64,000 bases of DNA from Paracoccus aerius (GTDB lineage Bacteria > Pseudomonadota > Alphaproteobacteria > Rhodobacterales > Rhodobacteraceae), in NCBI RefSeq assembly GCF_014656455.1, contig NZ_BNCL01000005.1, forward strand, positions 62,001 through 126,000, written 5' to 3'. The notes beneath the pieces were generated by a model that saw only the letters and a program-made list of their open reading frames with translations, was not told the origin of the DNA and did no database searches. Positions 1 through 7,704 of this stretch are shown here, in pieces; the first letter of the stretch is position 1; each line of letters opens with the position of its first letter. The translations under genes and the position numbers were made by a program.

Positions 1-97
1 GATGGCGCTTGGCGGGATCATCAGCCTGTCCGACCGCCGCTATCGCGTGGCTGCTGGTGCCCGCCGCGCACCCGCCAAGACGGTGGCCGCGGAATGA
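1..97 (+). CDS. ccmF: Cytochrome c-type biogenesis protein CcmF, C-terminal end only
   Basis: The frame open from base 2 encodes about 31 residues, with a MALGGIISLSDRR segment followed by a basic tail and a TGA stop at 95-97. This matches the end of CcmF, the membrane heme lyase subunit that attaches heme to apocytochrome c in the periplasm. The rest of the gene lies outside the window. Its stop overlaps the ATG of the next gene (ATGA at 94-97), the usual ccmF-ccmH coupling. The call rests on a short tail plus this context, so it is good but not certain. Confidence 0.75.
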   Translation, partial: MALGGIISLSDRRYRVAAGARRAPAKTVAAE

Positions 98-549
98 GGC
101 GGCTCCTGATCCTTCTGGCGCTGCTGCTGCCGGTTGCGGCCTTTGCCGTCCAGCCGGACGAGGTCCTGCCCGATGCCGGGCAAGAGGCGCGGGCGCGCGA
201 AATCTCGCAAAAGCTCCGCTGTCCGGTCTGCCAGGGCGAGAATATCGACGAATCCAATGCACCCATCAGCCGCGACCTGCGCCTGTATGTCCGCGAAAGG
301 ATCGTGGCTGGCGACAGCAACGACGAGGTGATCGACGCGGTGGTGGACCGCTTTGGCGAGTTTGTCTTGTTCGAACCGCGTGCCAGGGGCGGGAACCTGG
401 TCCTGTGGCTGGCCGGGCCGGTCATGGCGCTGCTGGCCTTGCTGGGCGCCTGGCGCTTCCTGCGGTCCCGCGCCACCGCCCGCCCCGAGGAGGCGCAGGC
501 GCTGAGCCAGGCCGAGCGCGAGCGGCTGGACCAGATCATGCGCGACTGA
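94..549 (+). CDS. ccmH: Cytochrome c maturation protein CcmH (thiol-reducing heme lyase subunit)
   Basis: A 151-residue protein with an N-terminal signal segment (MRRLLILLALLLPVAAFA), then the family's LRCPVCQ motif with redox cysteines at about 43 and 46, then a membrane helix at about 104-124 and a short charged tail. CcmH-family proteins face the periplasm, where the CxxC reduces apocytochrome c before heme ligation. Length and order of parts fit the short alphaproteobacterial CcmH/CycL form. The ATG at 94 lies inside the ccmF stop, implying translational coupling and a single ccm operon running in from the left. Confidence 0.93.
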   Translation: MRRLLILLALLLPVAAFAVQPDEVLPDAGQEARAREISQKLRCPVCQGENIDESNAPISRDLRLYVRERIVAGDSNDEVIDAVVDRFGEFVLFEPRARGGNLVLWLAGPVMALLALLGAWRFLRSRATARPEEAQALSQAERERLDQIMRD

Positions 550-612
550 CGCGGGGTCGGGCTTTTCCCGCGCGCGGTTTGCGTCATGATGCCCCGCAAA
601 AGGGGGACCGAC

Positions 613-1383
613 ATGAGCTTTGAAACCATCGAATTTGCCATCCAGGACGGCGTGGCGACGCTGACGCTGAACCGCCCGCAGGTGATGAACGCGCTGAGCA
701 GCCGGATGCGGGTCGAGATCACCGAGGCGGTGACGACTCTGCCCGCCGAGGCCCGCTGCCTGGTCATCACGGGGGCCGGGCGCGGCTTCTGTTCGGGACA
801 GGATCTGACCGACCGGGCTGCGGCGGCCGATCTGGAAGGCACGCTGCGGGATGAATACGAGCCGATGCTGCGGGCGATCCGCGCCTGCCGCGCGCCGGTC
901 ATCGCCGCGGTGAACGGCGTGGCGGCGGGTGCAGGGGCGAACCTTGCGCTTGCGGCCGACATAGTGATCGCTGCCGAAAGTGCCAGCTTCATCCAGGCCT
1001 TCACGCGGATCGGGTTGGTTCCCGATGCGGGCGGAACCTTTGTCATTCCACGCGCCGTGGGCATGGCCCGGGCCATGGGGATGATGCTGTTCGCCGAACC
1101 CGTCAGCGCGCGCCAGGCCGCCGACTGGGGCCTGATCTGGGAAGCCTTGCCTGACGACGCCTTTGCCGAAGGGGTGGCCCTGCGTGCCCGGCAACTGGCC
1201 CAGGGTCCGACTGCCGCCTATCTGTCGATCCGCGAGGCGGTGCAGGCCTCGACCCAGAACGACATGGACGCGCAGCTTGTGCTGGAAGCGCGGCTGCAAG
1301 GCGCGGCTGGCCGGACGGCTGATTTTGTCGAGGGCGTGACGGCATTCCTGGAAAAGCGCCCGGCGCGGTTCACCGGCCGCTAG
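613..1383 (+). CDS. Enoyl-CoA hydratase/isomerase family protein, PaaG-like
   Basis: A 256-residue crotonase-fold protein. The oxyanion-hole segment GAGRGFCSGQDL and the NGVAAGAGANLALAAD block are clear, and the GLVPDAGGTF stretch resembles PaaG, the ring 1,2-epoxyphenylacetyl-CoA isomerase of phenylacetate degradation. No other paa genes are nearby, so a general fatty acid or acyl-CoA hydratase role remains possible. The start at 613 is chosen because an AAAGGGGGA ribosome binding site sits just upstream; an in-frame ATG at 586 lacks one. Its TAG stop at 1381-1383 overlaps the stop of the convergent Nudix gene by three bases. Confidence 0.85.
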   Translation: MSFETIEFAIQDGVATLTLNRPQVMNALSSRMRVEITEAVTTLPAEARCLVITGAGRGFCSGQDLTDRAAAADLEGTLRDEYEPMLRAIRACRAPVIAAVNGVAAGAGANLALAADIVIAAESASFIQAFTRIGLVPDAGGTFVIPRAVGMARAMGMMLFAEPVSARQAADWGLIWEALPDDAFAEGVALRARQLAQGPTAAYLSIREAVQASTQNDMDAQLVLEARLQGAAGRTADFVEGVTAFLEKRPARFTGR

Positions 1384-2066
1384 GCGATTTGCGCGAAACG
1401 CGGGGCCAGGGTGCGGTTGTCGAAGAAGGGCACCGTGTCCGGCACCGGCAAGGGCGCGCCGGGGGCCAGGCCTGCGATCAGGTCCGACAATTCGGCCAGC
1501 ACGACCTCGGTGATGAAGGGCAGGTCAAGCGCGCGGGCCTGGGACAGCGGCACCCAGTGCAGGTGCGAAAGCTCGTCGCAGGCGCGGCTGAAATCGTCGG
1601 GATCGGTCGCAAGCGCCGCCGCATCGGCCAGAAAGAAATGCGCGTCGAACCGGCGCGGGCGGCCGGGCGGCGTGATCGCCCGGAACAGATAGGTCAGGGC
1701 CGAGGCGTCGGGGGCAAGCCCCGCCTCGGCAAAGCCGGTCATGTCGCTGGCGCCGGGGCGGCCGATCAACTGGCCGGTTTCCTCGGCCAGTTCGCGCAGG
1801 GCCGCGGCGGCGATGGCATGGGCATCGGGGGCCGATCCGGGACGCGGCTGTTGCAAAAGACGGCTGCGATGCGGCTCGACCAGGGGCGCCGCCAAGGGCA
1901 CCGCTGCATCGGCGGCGTCCACCGCGCCGCCGGGGAAGACATATTTCGACGGCATGAACACCGCACCAGCGCCGCGCATTCCCATCAGGACCGAGGAACC
2001 CGACGCGTCGCGCCGCAACAGGATGATGGTCGCGGCGTCGCGGATGGGCGGGTTGGCATCACTCAC
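1380..2066 (-). CDS. Nudix hydrolase with split Nudix box (NUDT19-like)
   Basis: A 228-residue protein starting with GTG at 2066. FPGGAVDAAD, the start of a Nudix box, and ALRELAEETG, its REUXEE core, are separated by roughly 40 residues instead of the usual seven. That spacing is known for the NUDT19/NUDT7-like branch, whose eukaryotic members hydrolyse CoA derivatives. Nudix enzymes cleave nucleoside diphosphates linked to another group, with Mg bound by the REUXEE glutamates. The start overlaps the DUF983 stop (GTGA), so the two are coupled. The substrate cannot be read from the sequence. Confidence 0.82.
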   Translation of the reverse strand: MSDANPPIRDAATIILLRRDASGSSVLMGMRGAGAVFMPSKYVFPGGAVDAADAAVPLAAPLVEPHRSRLLQQPRPGSAPDAHAIAAAALRELAEETGQLIGRPGASDMTGFAEAGLAPDASALTYLFRAITPPGRPRRFDAHFFLADAAALATDPDDFSRACDELSHLHWVPLSQARALDLPFITEVVLAELSDLIAGLAPGAPLPVPDTVPFFDNRTLAPRFAQIA

Positions 2067-2467
2067 GAGGGCAGGGGCTCCGCGCCGAAGCCGTGCATCC
2101 GGCGCGCCCATTGCAGGCCCACGAAGGCGCCCTTGATGCGGGGCAGCAGCAGCATCGACAGGATGATCGAGCCGAGCCCGAAGGTCCAGATCATCGTCAT
2201 GGCCGACGGGCGCCAGGCGATATAGCAGGCCAGCAGCAAGGGCGCGCCCAGATGCGAGACCAGCAGGATCGTCAGATAGGCCGGCCCGTCGTCGGCCCGC
2301 TGATGATGCAGCGCTTCGTTGCAATGGGGGCAGTGGTCGGCGACCTTCAGGAAGGACCGGAACAGCTTGCCTTCCCCGCAGGCCGGGCAGCGGCCAAGGG
2401 CGCCGCGCAGCATTGCCTGCCCCGTGGGCCGTTCGTTCGAGTCGAGGGTTGCGGCGGGCGATGGCAT
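2063..2467 (-). CDS. DUF983 family small membrane protein
   Basis: A 134-residue protein with two CxxC pairs (CPAC and CPHC) near residues 28-50, likely a small zinc ribbon, followed by two hydrophobic helices (YLTILLVSHLGAPLLLACYI and IWTFGLGSIILSMLLLP). This is the DUF983 layout, common in Alphaproteobacteria and often near cytochrome oxidase or housekeeping genes; function unknown. It is the first gene of a two-gene unit, its stop overlapping the GTG start of the Nudix gene. No transport or enzymatic motif is visible. Confidence 0.85.
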   Translation of the reverse strand: MPSPAATLDSNERPTGQAMLRGALGRCPACGEGKLFRSFLKVADHCPHCNEALHHQRADDGPAYLTILLVSHLGAPLLLACYIAWRPSAMTMIWTFGLGSIILSMLLLPRIKGAFVGLQWARRMHGFGAEPLPS

Positions 2468-2552
2468 GGCGGTCTCCGGCAGGGGTGGACCGTGCCAATG
2501 TAGGCATGGATGCGGACCGTTGCCAGTCCTCCGTTCCGGACGATTGGTCGCA

Positions 2553-3938
2553 TCAGCAGACCGGCTGCGTGGGCGCCATCAGCACGCGGTTCCGGCCCAG
2601 CGACTTGGCCGCGATCATCGCGCGGTCCGCGCGTTCCAAGGCGATCTCGGCTAGAACGTCGGGCCTGCTGATGCAGAAGGGCGCTTGTTCGAAGGCCACT
2701 CCGATCGACAGCGTGGCTTGGACCTGCCCCCCGCCCGAGATCGGCGGCAGCAGCGTCGGATGGGTCTCGACCTCTTGTCGGATCTCCTCGGCCAGGCGGA
2801 AGGCGTCAGCCTCGGTTGCGTGGGGCAGGACCACCAGGAACTCCTCGCCTCCAAGGCGCGCGGTCAGGCCCTGGCTGGCCACGATCCCCTCGACCCGCCG
2901 GGCGATGTCGCACAGAACCGCGTCGCCTGCGGCATGGCCGAAATTGTCGTTGATCGCCTTGAACCGGTCGAGGTCAAGCGCCATGACCGCGAAGCCGTCC
3001 TGGCGCCGCATCGCGCTGCGGGCGATCTCGGCCAGCCGGGGCATCGCGTAGCGGCGGTTGTGAAGGCCGGTCAGCGGATCGGACATGGCCCAGGCCATGT
3101 TGCGCTTCATCTCCTGGCGCCGGCTATCTGCCCGGCGCTTGCGGTCCAACTGGTTGCGCAGCGCCAGGGCGGCGATCTCTGCGTTATTGTCCCCGGCCGG
3201 GTCCAGGGGCAGGACCTCGCCCGCGCCCAGATCCAGGGCGATCGCGCACAATTCCTCACGCTCGGGCGCGACAAGGACGGCGAAGCCCGCTTCCTTTGAT
3301 CCATTGCGGGATCGCAATTCGGACAGCAGCCGCAGCCCGTCGCCCTTCTGCTCGATATCGGCAGCGATGATATACAGGTCCGCCCCGTCGCCATGCGCCG
3401 CCGCGCTGAGCGTCTCGTCCGGACTGGCGATGGCAAAGCGGCAGTTCAGGCGCGGCTGCAGGATATGGCGCCAGCGCTGCGCCCGACCCGGCTGGTCGGC
3501 CACAAGCACAACATTGCCGGACGGGGCGTGGACAAAGCCGCCCGCATCCTCGGCCAGGGCGAAGTCGGGGGCATCGTCAGCCTCGGCATCGCGCAGCAAC
3601 CCGCGGACACGGGCCAGCAGCATCTGTTCGGCCACGCGCGGATCCAGCACGGCGGCGGCCCCTGCCTGAAGCGCCTCGACCCGGCGTTCCCCGTCGGCAA
3701 GCACCAGAACGGGCGTGCGGGGCCGCTCGACCGAGATCATGTGAAAGGCGTCCGCCAGGCGAAGCCCCGTGAAACCCGGTCCCAGCAGGATCAGGTCGGG
3801 GCGCCCCTGGCGCAGTTGCGACAGCAGGTCGTCGCCCGTCGCCGCCGTCAGCACCTCGTAGCAGGCGCCCGACAGCTTGACCTTCAGGCTGATCCTGCTT
3901 GTCGCACTGCCTTCCGCGATAAGGATACGCGCAGTCAC
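2553..3938 (-). CDS. PleD-like response regulator diguanylate cyclase with degenerate receiver
   Basis: A 461-residue protein with PleD architecture: receiver-like domain (about 1-115), second receiver-like domain (about 150-275), GGDEF domain (about 300-455). It makes cyclic di-GMP from two GTP. The active-site loop reads LGGEEF, so catalysis looks intact. The first receiver is degenerate: the position of the PleD phosphoacceptor (residue 53) is Gly in LILLGPGFTG, and the acidic pair is Glu-Gly. The RxxD inhibitory site that should lie five residues before GGEEF is replaced by ASQG. The GTG start at 3938 follows a strong AAAAGGGGG ribosome binding site; longer starts up to 4076 lack one. It lies divergent to the DUF3572 gene. 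Confidence 0.9.
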   Translation of the reverse strand: MTARILIAEGSATSRISLKVKLSGACYEVLTAATGDDLLSQLRQGRPDLILLGPGFTGLRLADAFHMISVERPRTPVLVLADGERRVEALQAGAAAVLDPRVAEQMLLARVRGLLRDAEADDAPDFALAEDAGGFVHAPSGNVVLVADQPGRAQRWRHILQPRLNCRFAIASPDETLSAAAHGDGADLYIIAADIEQKGDGLRLLSELRSRNGSKEAGFAVLVAPEREELCAIALDLGAGEVLPLDPAGDNNAEIAALALRNQLDRKRRADSRRQEMKRNMAWAMSDPLTGLHNRRYAMPRLAEIARSAMRRQDGFAVMALDLDRFKAINDNFGHAAGDAVLCDIARRVEGIVASQGLTARLGGEEFLVVLPHATEADAFRLAEEIRQEVETHPTLLPPISGGGQVQATLSIGVAFEQAPFCISRPDVLAEIALERADRAMIAAKSLGRNRVLMAPTQPVC

Positions 3939-4038
3939 CGATAACGCCCCCTTTTCGACGACATGTGCAGAATGGCATTGATTCCTTAACAAAGCGTTTC
4001 CAAACAGGGGCGGCAGCCGCCCGATCCAAGGACCCACG

Positions 4039-4326
4039 ATGACATATTCGAGAGAAGCCGCCCAAAATCTGGCCACCTCGGTCCTGATCTACATGGCGGA
4101 ACGGCCCGACCTGATGGCCGGGTTTCTGGAGGCATCGGGCCTGAACCCGCAAGACTTGCGAAAGATCGCGGCAGATCCGGAAATTGCGCTGCATGTGCTG
4201 GACTTCCTGCTGGAAGACGACCGGCGCGTCCTGGACGCCGCCGCCGATCTGACCATTCCCCCCGGCGACCTGATGCAGGCGCGGACGGCCCTTGCCGGAC
4301 CGGGCAGCTATGGCTGGGACGTCTGA
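4039..4326 (+). CDS. DUF3572 family protein
   Basis: A 95-residue acidic, probably all-helical protein. Its segments (NLATSVLIYMAERPDLMAGF, FLEASGL, VLDFLLEDDRRVLDAA) match the alphaproteobacterial DUF3572 family, whose function is unknown. In Rhodobacteraceae this gene commonly sits next to a PleD-like gene, as here, where it is divergent from it across about 100 bp. Its start region overlaps only the non-coding 5' extension of the pleD-like frame. No catalytic motif is visible. Confidence 0.8.
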   Translation: MTYSREAAQNLATSVLIYMAERPDLMAGFLEASGLNPQDLRKIAADPEIALHVLDFLLEDDRRVLDAAADLTIPPGDLMQARTALAGPGSYGWDV

Positions 4327-4378
4327 AATTTGCGATTTGTTCACCCCTGTTGCCTATGAAGGGCGGCGGAGGTGATCC

Positions 4379-4894
4379 ATGAACGATCTTGTCAGTCGCG
4401 CAATAGAACGGTTCTTGGCCGAGGAATCGGTGCCCCTTCAGGCCGGGGCGGAAAACCTCGACCCCGCCGGAATGCTGCATGACGCCGCGCGCCGCCTGGA
4501 CAAGCCGGTGGATGAACTGGTCGAGGATCTGGGTGCCTGGCTGGTGCGGCAGGACGAGATCTGGCGCCTGCTGCGGTTCTGCGGACAGGATTTCCTGGAT
4601 TTTCTTCTGCGGCTCGAGGAATTGCCGGACCGGATCCGGCTGGTCACCGATGATCTCGACATCCCCGAAATTGGCTTGTCACGCAGCGATGACGGCCTGC
4701 TGTGGATCAGTTTCTCGCACGGGCAGGCGGTCTGGACAGCGCTTCTCAGCGGGCTCCTGCGGGCGATGGCCGATGACTATGGCGCGCTCTGCGTGATCAC
4801 CCCCCGGGATGGCGGATTGTGCGTGGACATATCTGACTCCGCCTTCGCGACGGGGCGGACATTCCATCTTTCGCCCAGGATCCAGGCGTCATGA
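4379..4894 (+). CDS. H-NOX-like (heme NO-binding family) sensor protein lacking the usual heme-ligand histidine
   Basis: A 171-residue protein with the H-NOX pattern: LVSRAIERFL at the N-terminus, then DELVEDLGAWLVR, LLRFCGQDFLDFLLRLEEL, the IPEI turn, and a C-terminal GLLRAMADDYG helix. H-NOX proteins bind heme and sense nitric oxide or oxygen, then control a partner cyclase or kinase. In canonical members the proximal heme ligand is the His after the LDxL segment; here that position is Pro83 (LEELPDR). The YxSxR heme-propionate motif is also not recognisable around residues 108-117. Its only histidines are His34, His114 and one near the C-terminus. The stop overlaps the HNOBA-GGDEF start (ATGA, 4891-4894), the arrangement expected of an H-NOX and its partner cyclase. 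Confidence 0.8.
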   Translation: MNDLVSRAIERFLAEESVPLQAGAENLDPAGMLHDAARRLDKPVDELVEDLGAWLVRQDEIWRLLRFCGQDFLDFLLRLEELPDRIRLVTDDLDIPEIGLSRSDDGLLWISFSHGQAVWTALLSGLLRAMADDYGALCVITPRDGGLCVDISDSAFATGRTFHLSPRIQAS

Positions 4895-5901
4895 GCCACG
4901 GCTTGACCTTGGGGCAGGATGTGCTGGACCGGCTGATGCCCATGCATCTCTGCGTGGCCGACTGCGGCCTGATCCATTCCGCCGGGCCGACCATGCGAAA
5001 GCTGATGCCCCCGGATGCGCAGGATGTCGAGGATGTCTTTGTCGAGGGGCGGGGCGCGGCCTCGGGCCATGTGATCGGGGCGATCCGCGCCGCGAAGGGC
5101 GGCAACCGGCTTGCCTTGCGGCTGCGCCACCATCGGCGCCTTTCGCTGCGGGGCCATGTCGTGGCGCCGGGATTTGGCGGGCTTCTTCTGAACTTCTGCT
5201 TCGGGGTATCGCTGTCGGAAGCGGTGGCGGTCTTCGGCCTGACCGAATCGGATTTCGCGCCGTCGGAACTGGCGCTTGAGCTGATGTTCCTGCAGGAAGC
5301 CAACCGAGCCGTCCAGCAAGAGCTTGCGCGCTTCAACCGCCACCTGATGCTGGCCCGCAAGGATGCCGAGCGCGAGGCCCATACGGATGCCCTGACCGGC
5401 CTGCTGAACCGCCGGGGGCTGCAGGCTGCGATGCAGAACGCCTTCGAGCCGCAGCACGGGACGCCCGGTTTCGCCCTGGCGCATCTGGATCTGGACAACT
5501 TCAAGCAGGTCAACGACCGCATGGGCCATGCCGCGGGCGACCGCCTGCTGGTCGAAGTCGCGCGGGTGCTGACCCGCACGGTAAGGGCGCGCGATGGGGT
5601 TGCGCGGATCGGCGGCGATGAATTCGTGCTGATCCTTGACGGCGCCTGGACCTGCCAGGCCCTGACCGATATCGGAACGCGCATCATCCAGGGGATCGAG
5701 GACGTCTCGCCAGCCGATTGCAATGTTTCGACCAGCATCGGGATCGTGCTGTCGGCGGGTTACAGTGCCGATGCGATCGACCGGATGCTGGAAGACGCGG
5801 ATGTCGCCCTTTATCGGTCAAAGCGAGAGGGCAAGGGCCGCGTCTCGATTGCGCCCCTGCCGGTCGCGGCCAGTCCTAGCTCCTTGCAAGGGCTGCGATG
5901 A
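4891..5901 (+). CDS. Diguanylate cyclase with N-terminal HNOBA (H-NOX-associated) domain
   Basis: A 336-residue protein. Residues 1-125 resemble the H-NOX-associated PAS-like domain; 126-166 look like a signalling coiled coil ([20 protein letters not shown]); 167-325 are a GGDEF domain with GGDEF at 241-245. The RARD at 232-235 is a complete RxxD inhibitory site, so product feedback is predicted. It should make cyclic di-GMP under control of the H-NOX-like protein encoded immediately upstream with a four-base overlap. Its 3' end overlaps convergent tpiA by 26 bases. Comparable H-NOX/cyclase pairs are known to couple nitric oxide to cyclic di-GMP, but here the sensor's ligand is uncertain. Confidence 0.88.
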   Translation: MSHGLTLGQDVLDRLMPMHLCVADCGLIHSAGPTMRKLMPPDAQDVEDVFVEGRGAASGHVIGAIRAAKGGNRLALRLRHHRRLSLRGHVVAPGFGGLLLNFCFGVSLSEAVAVFGLTESDFAPSELALELMFLQEANRAVQQELARFNRHLMLARKDAEREAHTDALTGLLNRRGLQAAMQNAFEPQHGTPGFALAHLDLDNFKQVNDRMGHAAGDRLLVEVARVLTRTVRARDGVARIGGDEFVLILDGAWTCQALTDIGTRIIQGIEDVSPADCNVSTSIGIVLSAGYSADAIDRMLEDADVALYRSKREGKGRVSIAPLPVAASPSSLQGLR

Positions 5902-6619
5902 TGGGTTCGAAGTCCGCGGCTTTCAGACTTGCCCCGCCCACCAGGGCTCCGTCCACATGCGGGATCGCAAAGATTTCCGAAGCATTGCCCGGCTTCACGC
6001 TGCCGCCATAAAGCAGCCGCACCTCCGCCGCATCTGCGACCTTGCCCTCCAGCCGGTCACGCATCAGAGCATGAACCTCGGCAATCTGGTCGGTGGTGGG
6101 GGTGCGGCCGGTGCCGATCGCCCAGACCGGCTCATAGGCAATGACGGTGTTTGCTGCCGTGGCCCCGGCGGGGATCGATCCATGAAGTTGCGCAGCAATC
6201 ACGTCCAGCGTCTCGCCCGCGTCGCGCTGCGCCTCGGTCTCGCCCAGGCAGATGATCGCGACCAGCCCGGCCGCATGGGCCGCAGTCGCCTTGGCAGCCA
6301 CCGTCGCATCCGTTTCGCCATGACCGGCGCGACGTTCGGAATGGCCCAGGATCACATAGGTGGCGCCTGCATCGCGCAGTTGCGCCGCAGCGATGTCTCC
6401 CGTATGCGCGCCAGAGGCCTGGTCATGGCAGTCCTGCCCGCCGATGGCGATGACATCGTCCGCACGCGCCTTCGCCGGATGGATCAGCAGCGCAGGCGGG
6501 CAGATCAGGATCTCGCAGCCGGGTGCCGGGTACGCCGCCACAAGAACGTCGATTTCGGCCAGGGCGGCCAGATTGCCGTTCATCTTCCAATTGCCAGCGG
6601 CCAATTTGCGCGGTGCCAT
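5876..6619 (-). CDS. tpiA: Triosephosphate isomerase
   Basis: A 247-residue TIM barrel interconverting dihydroxyacetone phosphate and glyceraldehyde-3-phosphate in the cytoplasm. GNWKMNG carries the N-terminal Asn and Lys, GHSERR the catalytic His, [10 protein letters not shown] the catalytic Glu, and YGGSV the phosphate loop. Length is normal for the family. The gene is transcribed away from the Fe-S genes at 6.7-7.6 kb, and its final codons overlap the convergent HNOBA-GGDEF gene. Confidence 0.97.
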   Translation of the reverse strand: MAPRKLAAGNWKMNGNLAALAEIDVLVAAYPAPGCEILICPPALLIHPAKARADDVIAIGGQDCHDQASGAHTGDIAAAQLRDAGATYVILGHSERRAGHGETDATVAAKATAAHAAGLVAIICLGETEAQRDAGETLDVIAAQLHGSIPAGATAANTVIAYEPVWAIGTGRTPTTDQIAEVHALMRDRLEGKVADAAEVRLLYGGSVKPGNASEIFAIPHVDGALVGGASLKAADFEPIIAALARS

Positions 6620-6707
6620 GCCATTCCTCCAAAACCTTTGGCGGGCTTAGGGGCAGGGGGCGTCCTGCGCAATCATGGTAGCGCCGAAACCGGCCACACA
6701 ATCCGCG

Positions 6708-7076
6708 TCAGACGGCGCGGCTGCCTTCCAGCGGCTCGAACCGGACCGATTCGCCGCAGCCGCAGGCGTCGGTCACATTCGGATTGCGGAAGCGGAAGCC
6801 CGATTCCAGCAAACCGTTTTCGTAATCGATCTCGGTCCCGAACAGGAACATCTGGGCCCGTGGCGCGATCAGCACCCGGGCGGCACCCTGTTCCACGACC
6901 TCCTCGTTCGGCTCGGCGGCCTCGACCAGGTCCATCGTGTATTCCATGCCCGCGCAGCCGCCCTTTTTCAGCCCGATGCGCAGGCCAAAGGCGTTCCTGC
7001 CCGTCATCAGCCGGGCGATCTGGCGTTCGGCGGCAGGCGTGATCTTGACCGGAGACGATCCGGGAATGGCAAACAT
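6708..7076 (-). CDS. Iron-sulfur cluster assembly accessory protein, SufA/IscA (HesB) family
   Basis: A 122-residue A-type carrier with the three family cysteines: one in LKKGGCAGMEY and two in DACGCG near the C-terminus. These proteins accept or deliver Fe-S clusters to apoproteins. The ATG at 7076 is chosen because homologues start with a short leader before VKITPAAERQI; a longer frame to 7211 runs over non-conserved sequence. It lies about 150 bp downstream of the SufT-like gene on the same strand, so both probably serve the SUF pathway. SufA, ErpA and IscA cannot be told apart with certainty here. Confidence 0.9.
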   Translation of the reverse strand: MFAIPGSSPVKITPAAERQIARLMTGRNAFGLRIGLKKGGCAGMEYTMDLVEAAEPNEEVVEQGAARVLIAPRAQMFLFGTEIDYENGLLESGFRFRNPNVTDACGCGESVRFEPLEGSRAV

Positions 7077-7227
7077 GGCGCGTTCCTTCTGTTCACCCGT
7101 AAAGATAATCCCGCCCCCCGCCTCCATCAAGGCACATGGCCTTTCGCCTTGGTGCAAATATCCTCGGGGGAGGTGCCGGAACGGCACCCGGGGGTAGACA
7201 GCCCCCGCCACCGCCGCTGCAGGCGGC

Positions 7228-7581
7228 CTACATGAAGCCCAGTTCCAGCCGGGCCTCGTCGGACATCATGTCCATGCCCCATTGCGGCTGGAAGGTCATT
7301 TCCACATCGACCTGCTTCACGCCCGGAATGGCCTCGACGGCGTCGGCGACCCAGCCCGGCATCTCTCCGGCGACGGGGCAGCCGGGGGCGGTCAGGGTCA
7401 TGACCACCCGCACCTCGTTCTGGTCGTTGATGGCGATGGTGTAGATCAGCCCAAGGTCGAAGATGTTGACGGGTATTTCCGGGTCGTAGACCGTCTTGCA
7501 GGCCTCGACGACGCTGTCATACAGCGGATGGTCGGTGGACGAGGGCGCGATCAGCGGGGCGCCTTCCTGCAGCTCGGTCAT
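7228..7581 (-). CDS. SUF system / MIP18-family (DUF59) Fe-S assembly protein, SufT-like
   Basis: A 117-residue protein with the DUF59 core: VYDPEIPVNIFDLGLIY, then LTAPGCPVAGEMPGWV with the conserved Cys, ending in a WGMDMMSDEARLELGF block. MIP18/SufT-like proteins aid Fe-S cluster maturation; PaaD belongs to the same superfamily. The neighbouring SufA-like gene supports a Fe-S assembly role. In relatives this gene usually ends a suf operon, but here tgt lies divergently upstream, so the pair forms its own unit. Confidence 0.9.
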   Translation of the reverse strand: MTELQEGAPLIAPSSTDHPLYDSVVEACKTVYDPEIPVNIFDLGLIYTIAINDQNEVRVVMTLTAPGCPVAGEMPGWVADAVEAIPGVKQVDVEMTFQPQWGMDMMSDEARLELGFM

Positions 7582-7704
7582 GGCGAAATCCTGTCAAATG
7601 CGACCCTGATATAGGTGGTCGCCTCGCCTGCGTCCAGAGCAGGGCGGATTGCGAAGCCCCCTCGCATTCGCTAGACACGGCCGGTTCAAGAAACAGGCAC
7701 CACC

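Noticed and set aside
40..1299. Long open frame on the minus strand opposite ccmH and the enoyl-CoA hydratase
   Set aside because: GC-rich genomes give long antisense frames; its translation is Arg/His/Gly-rich with no family resemblance, while the plus strand holds two clear families.
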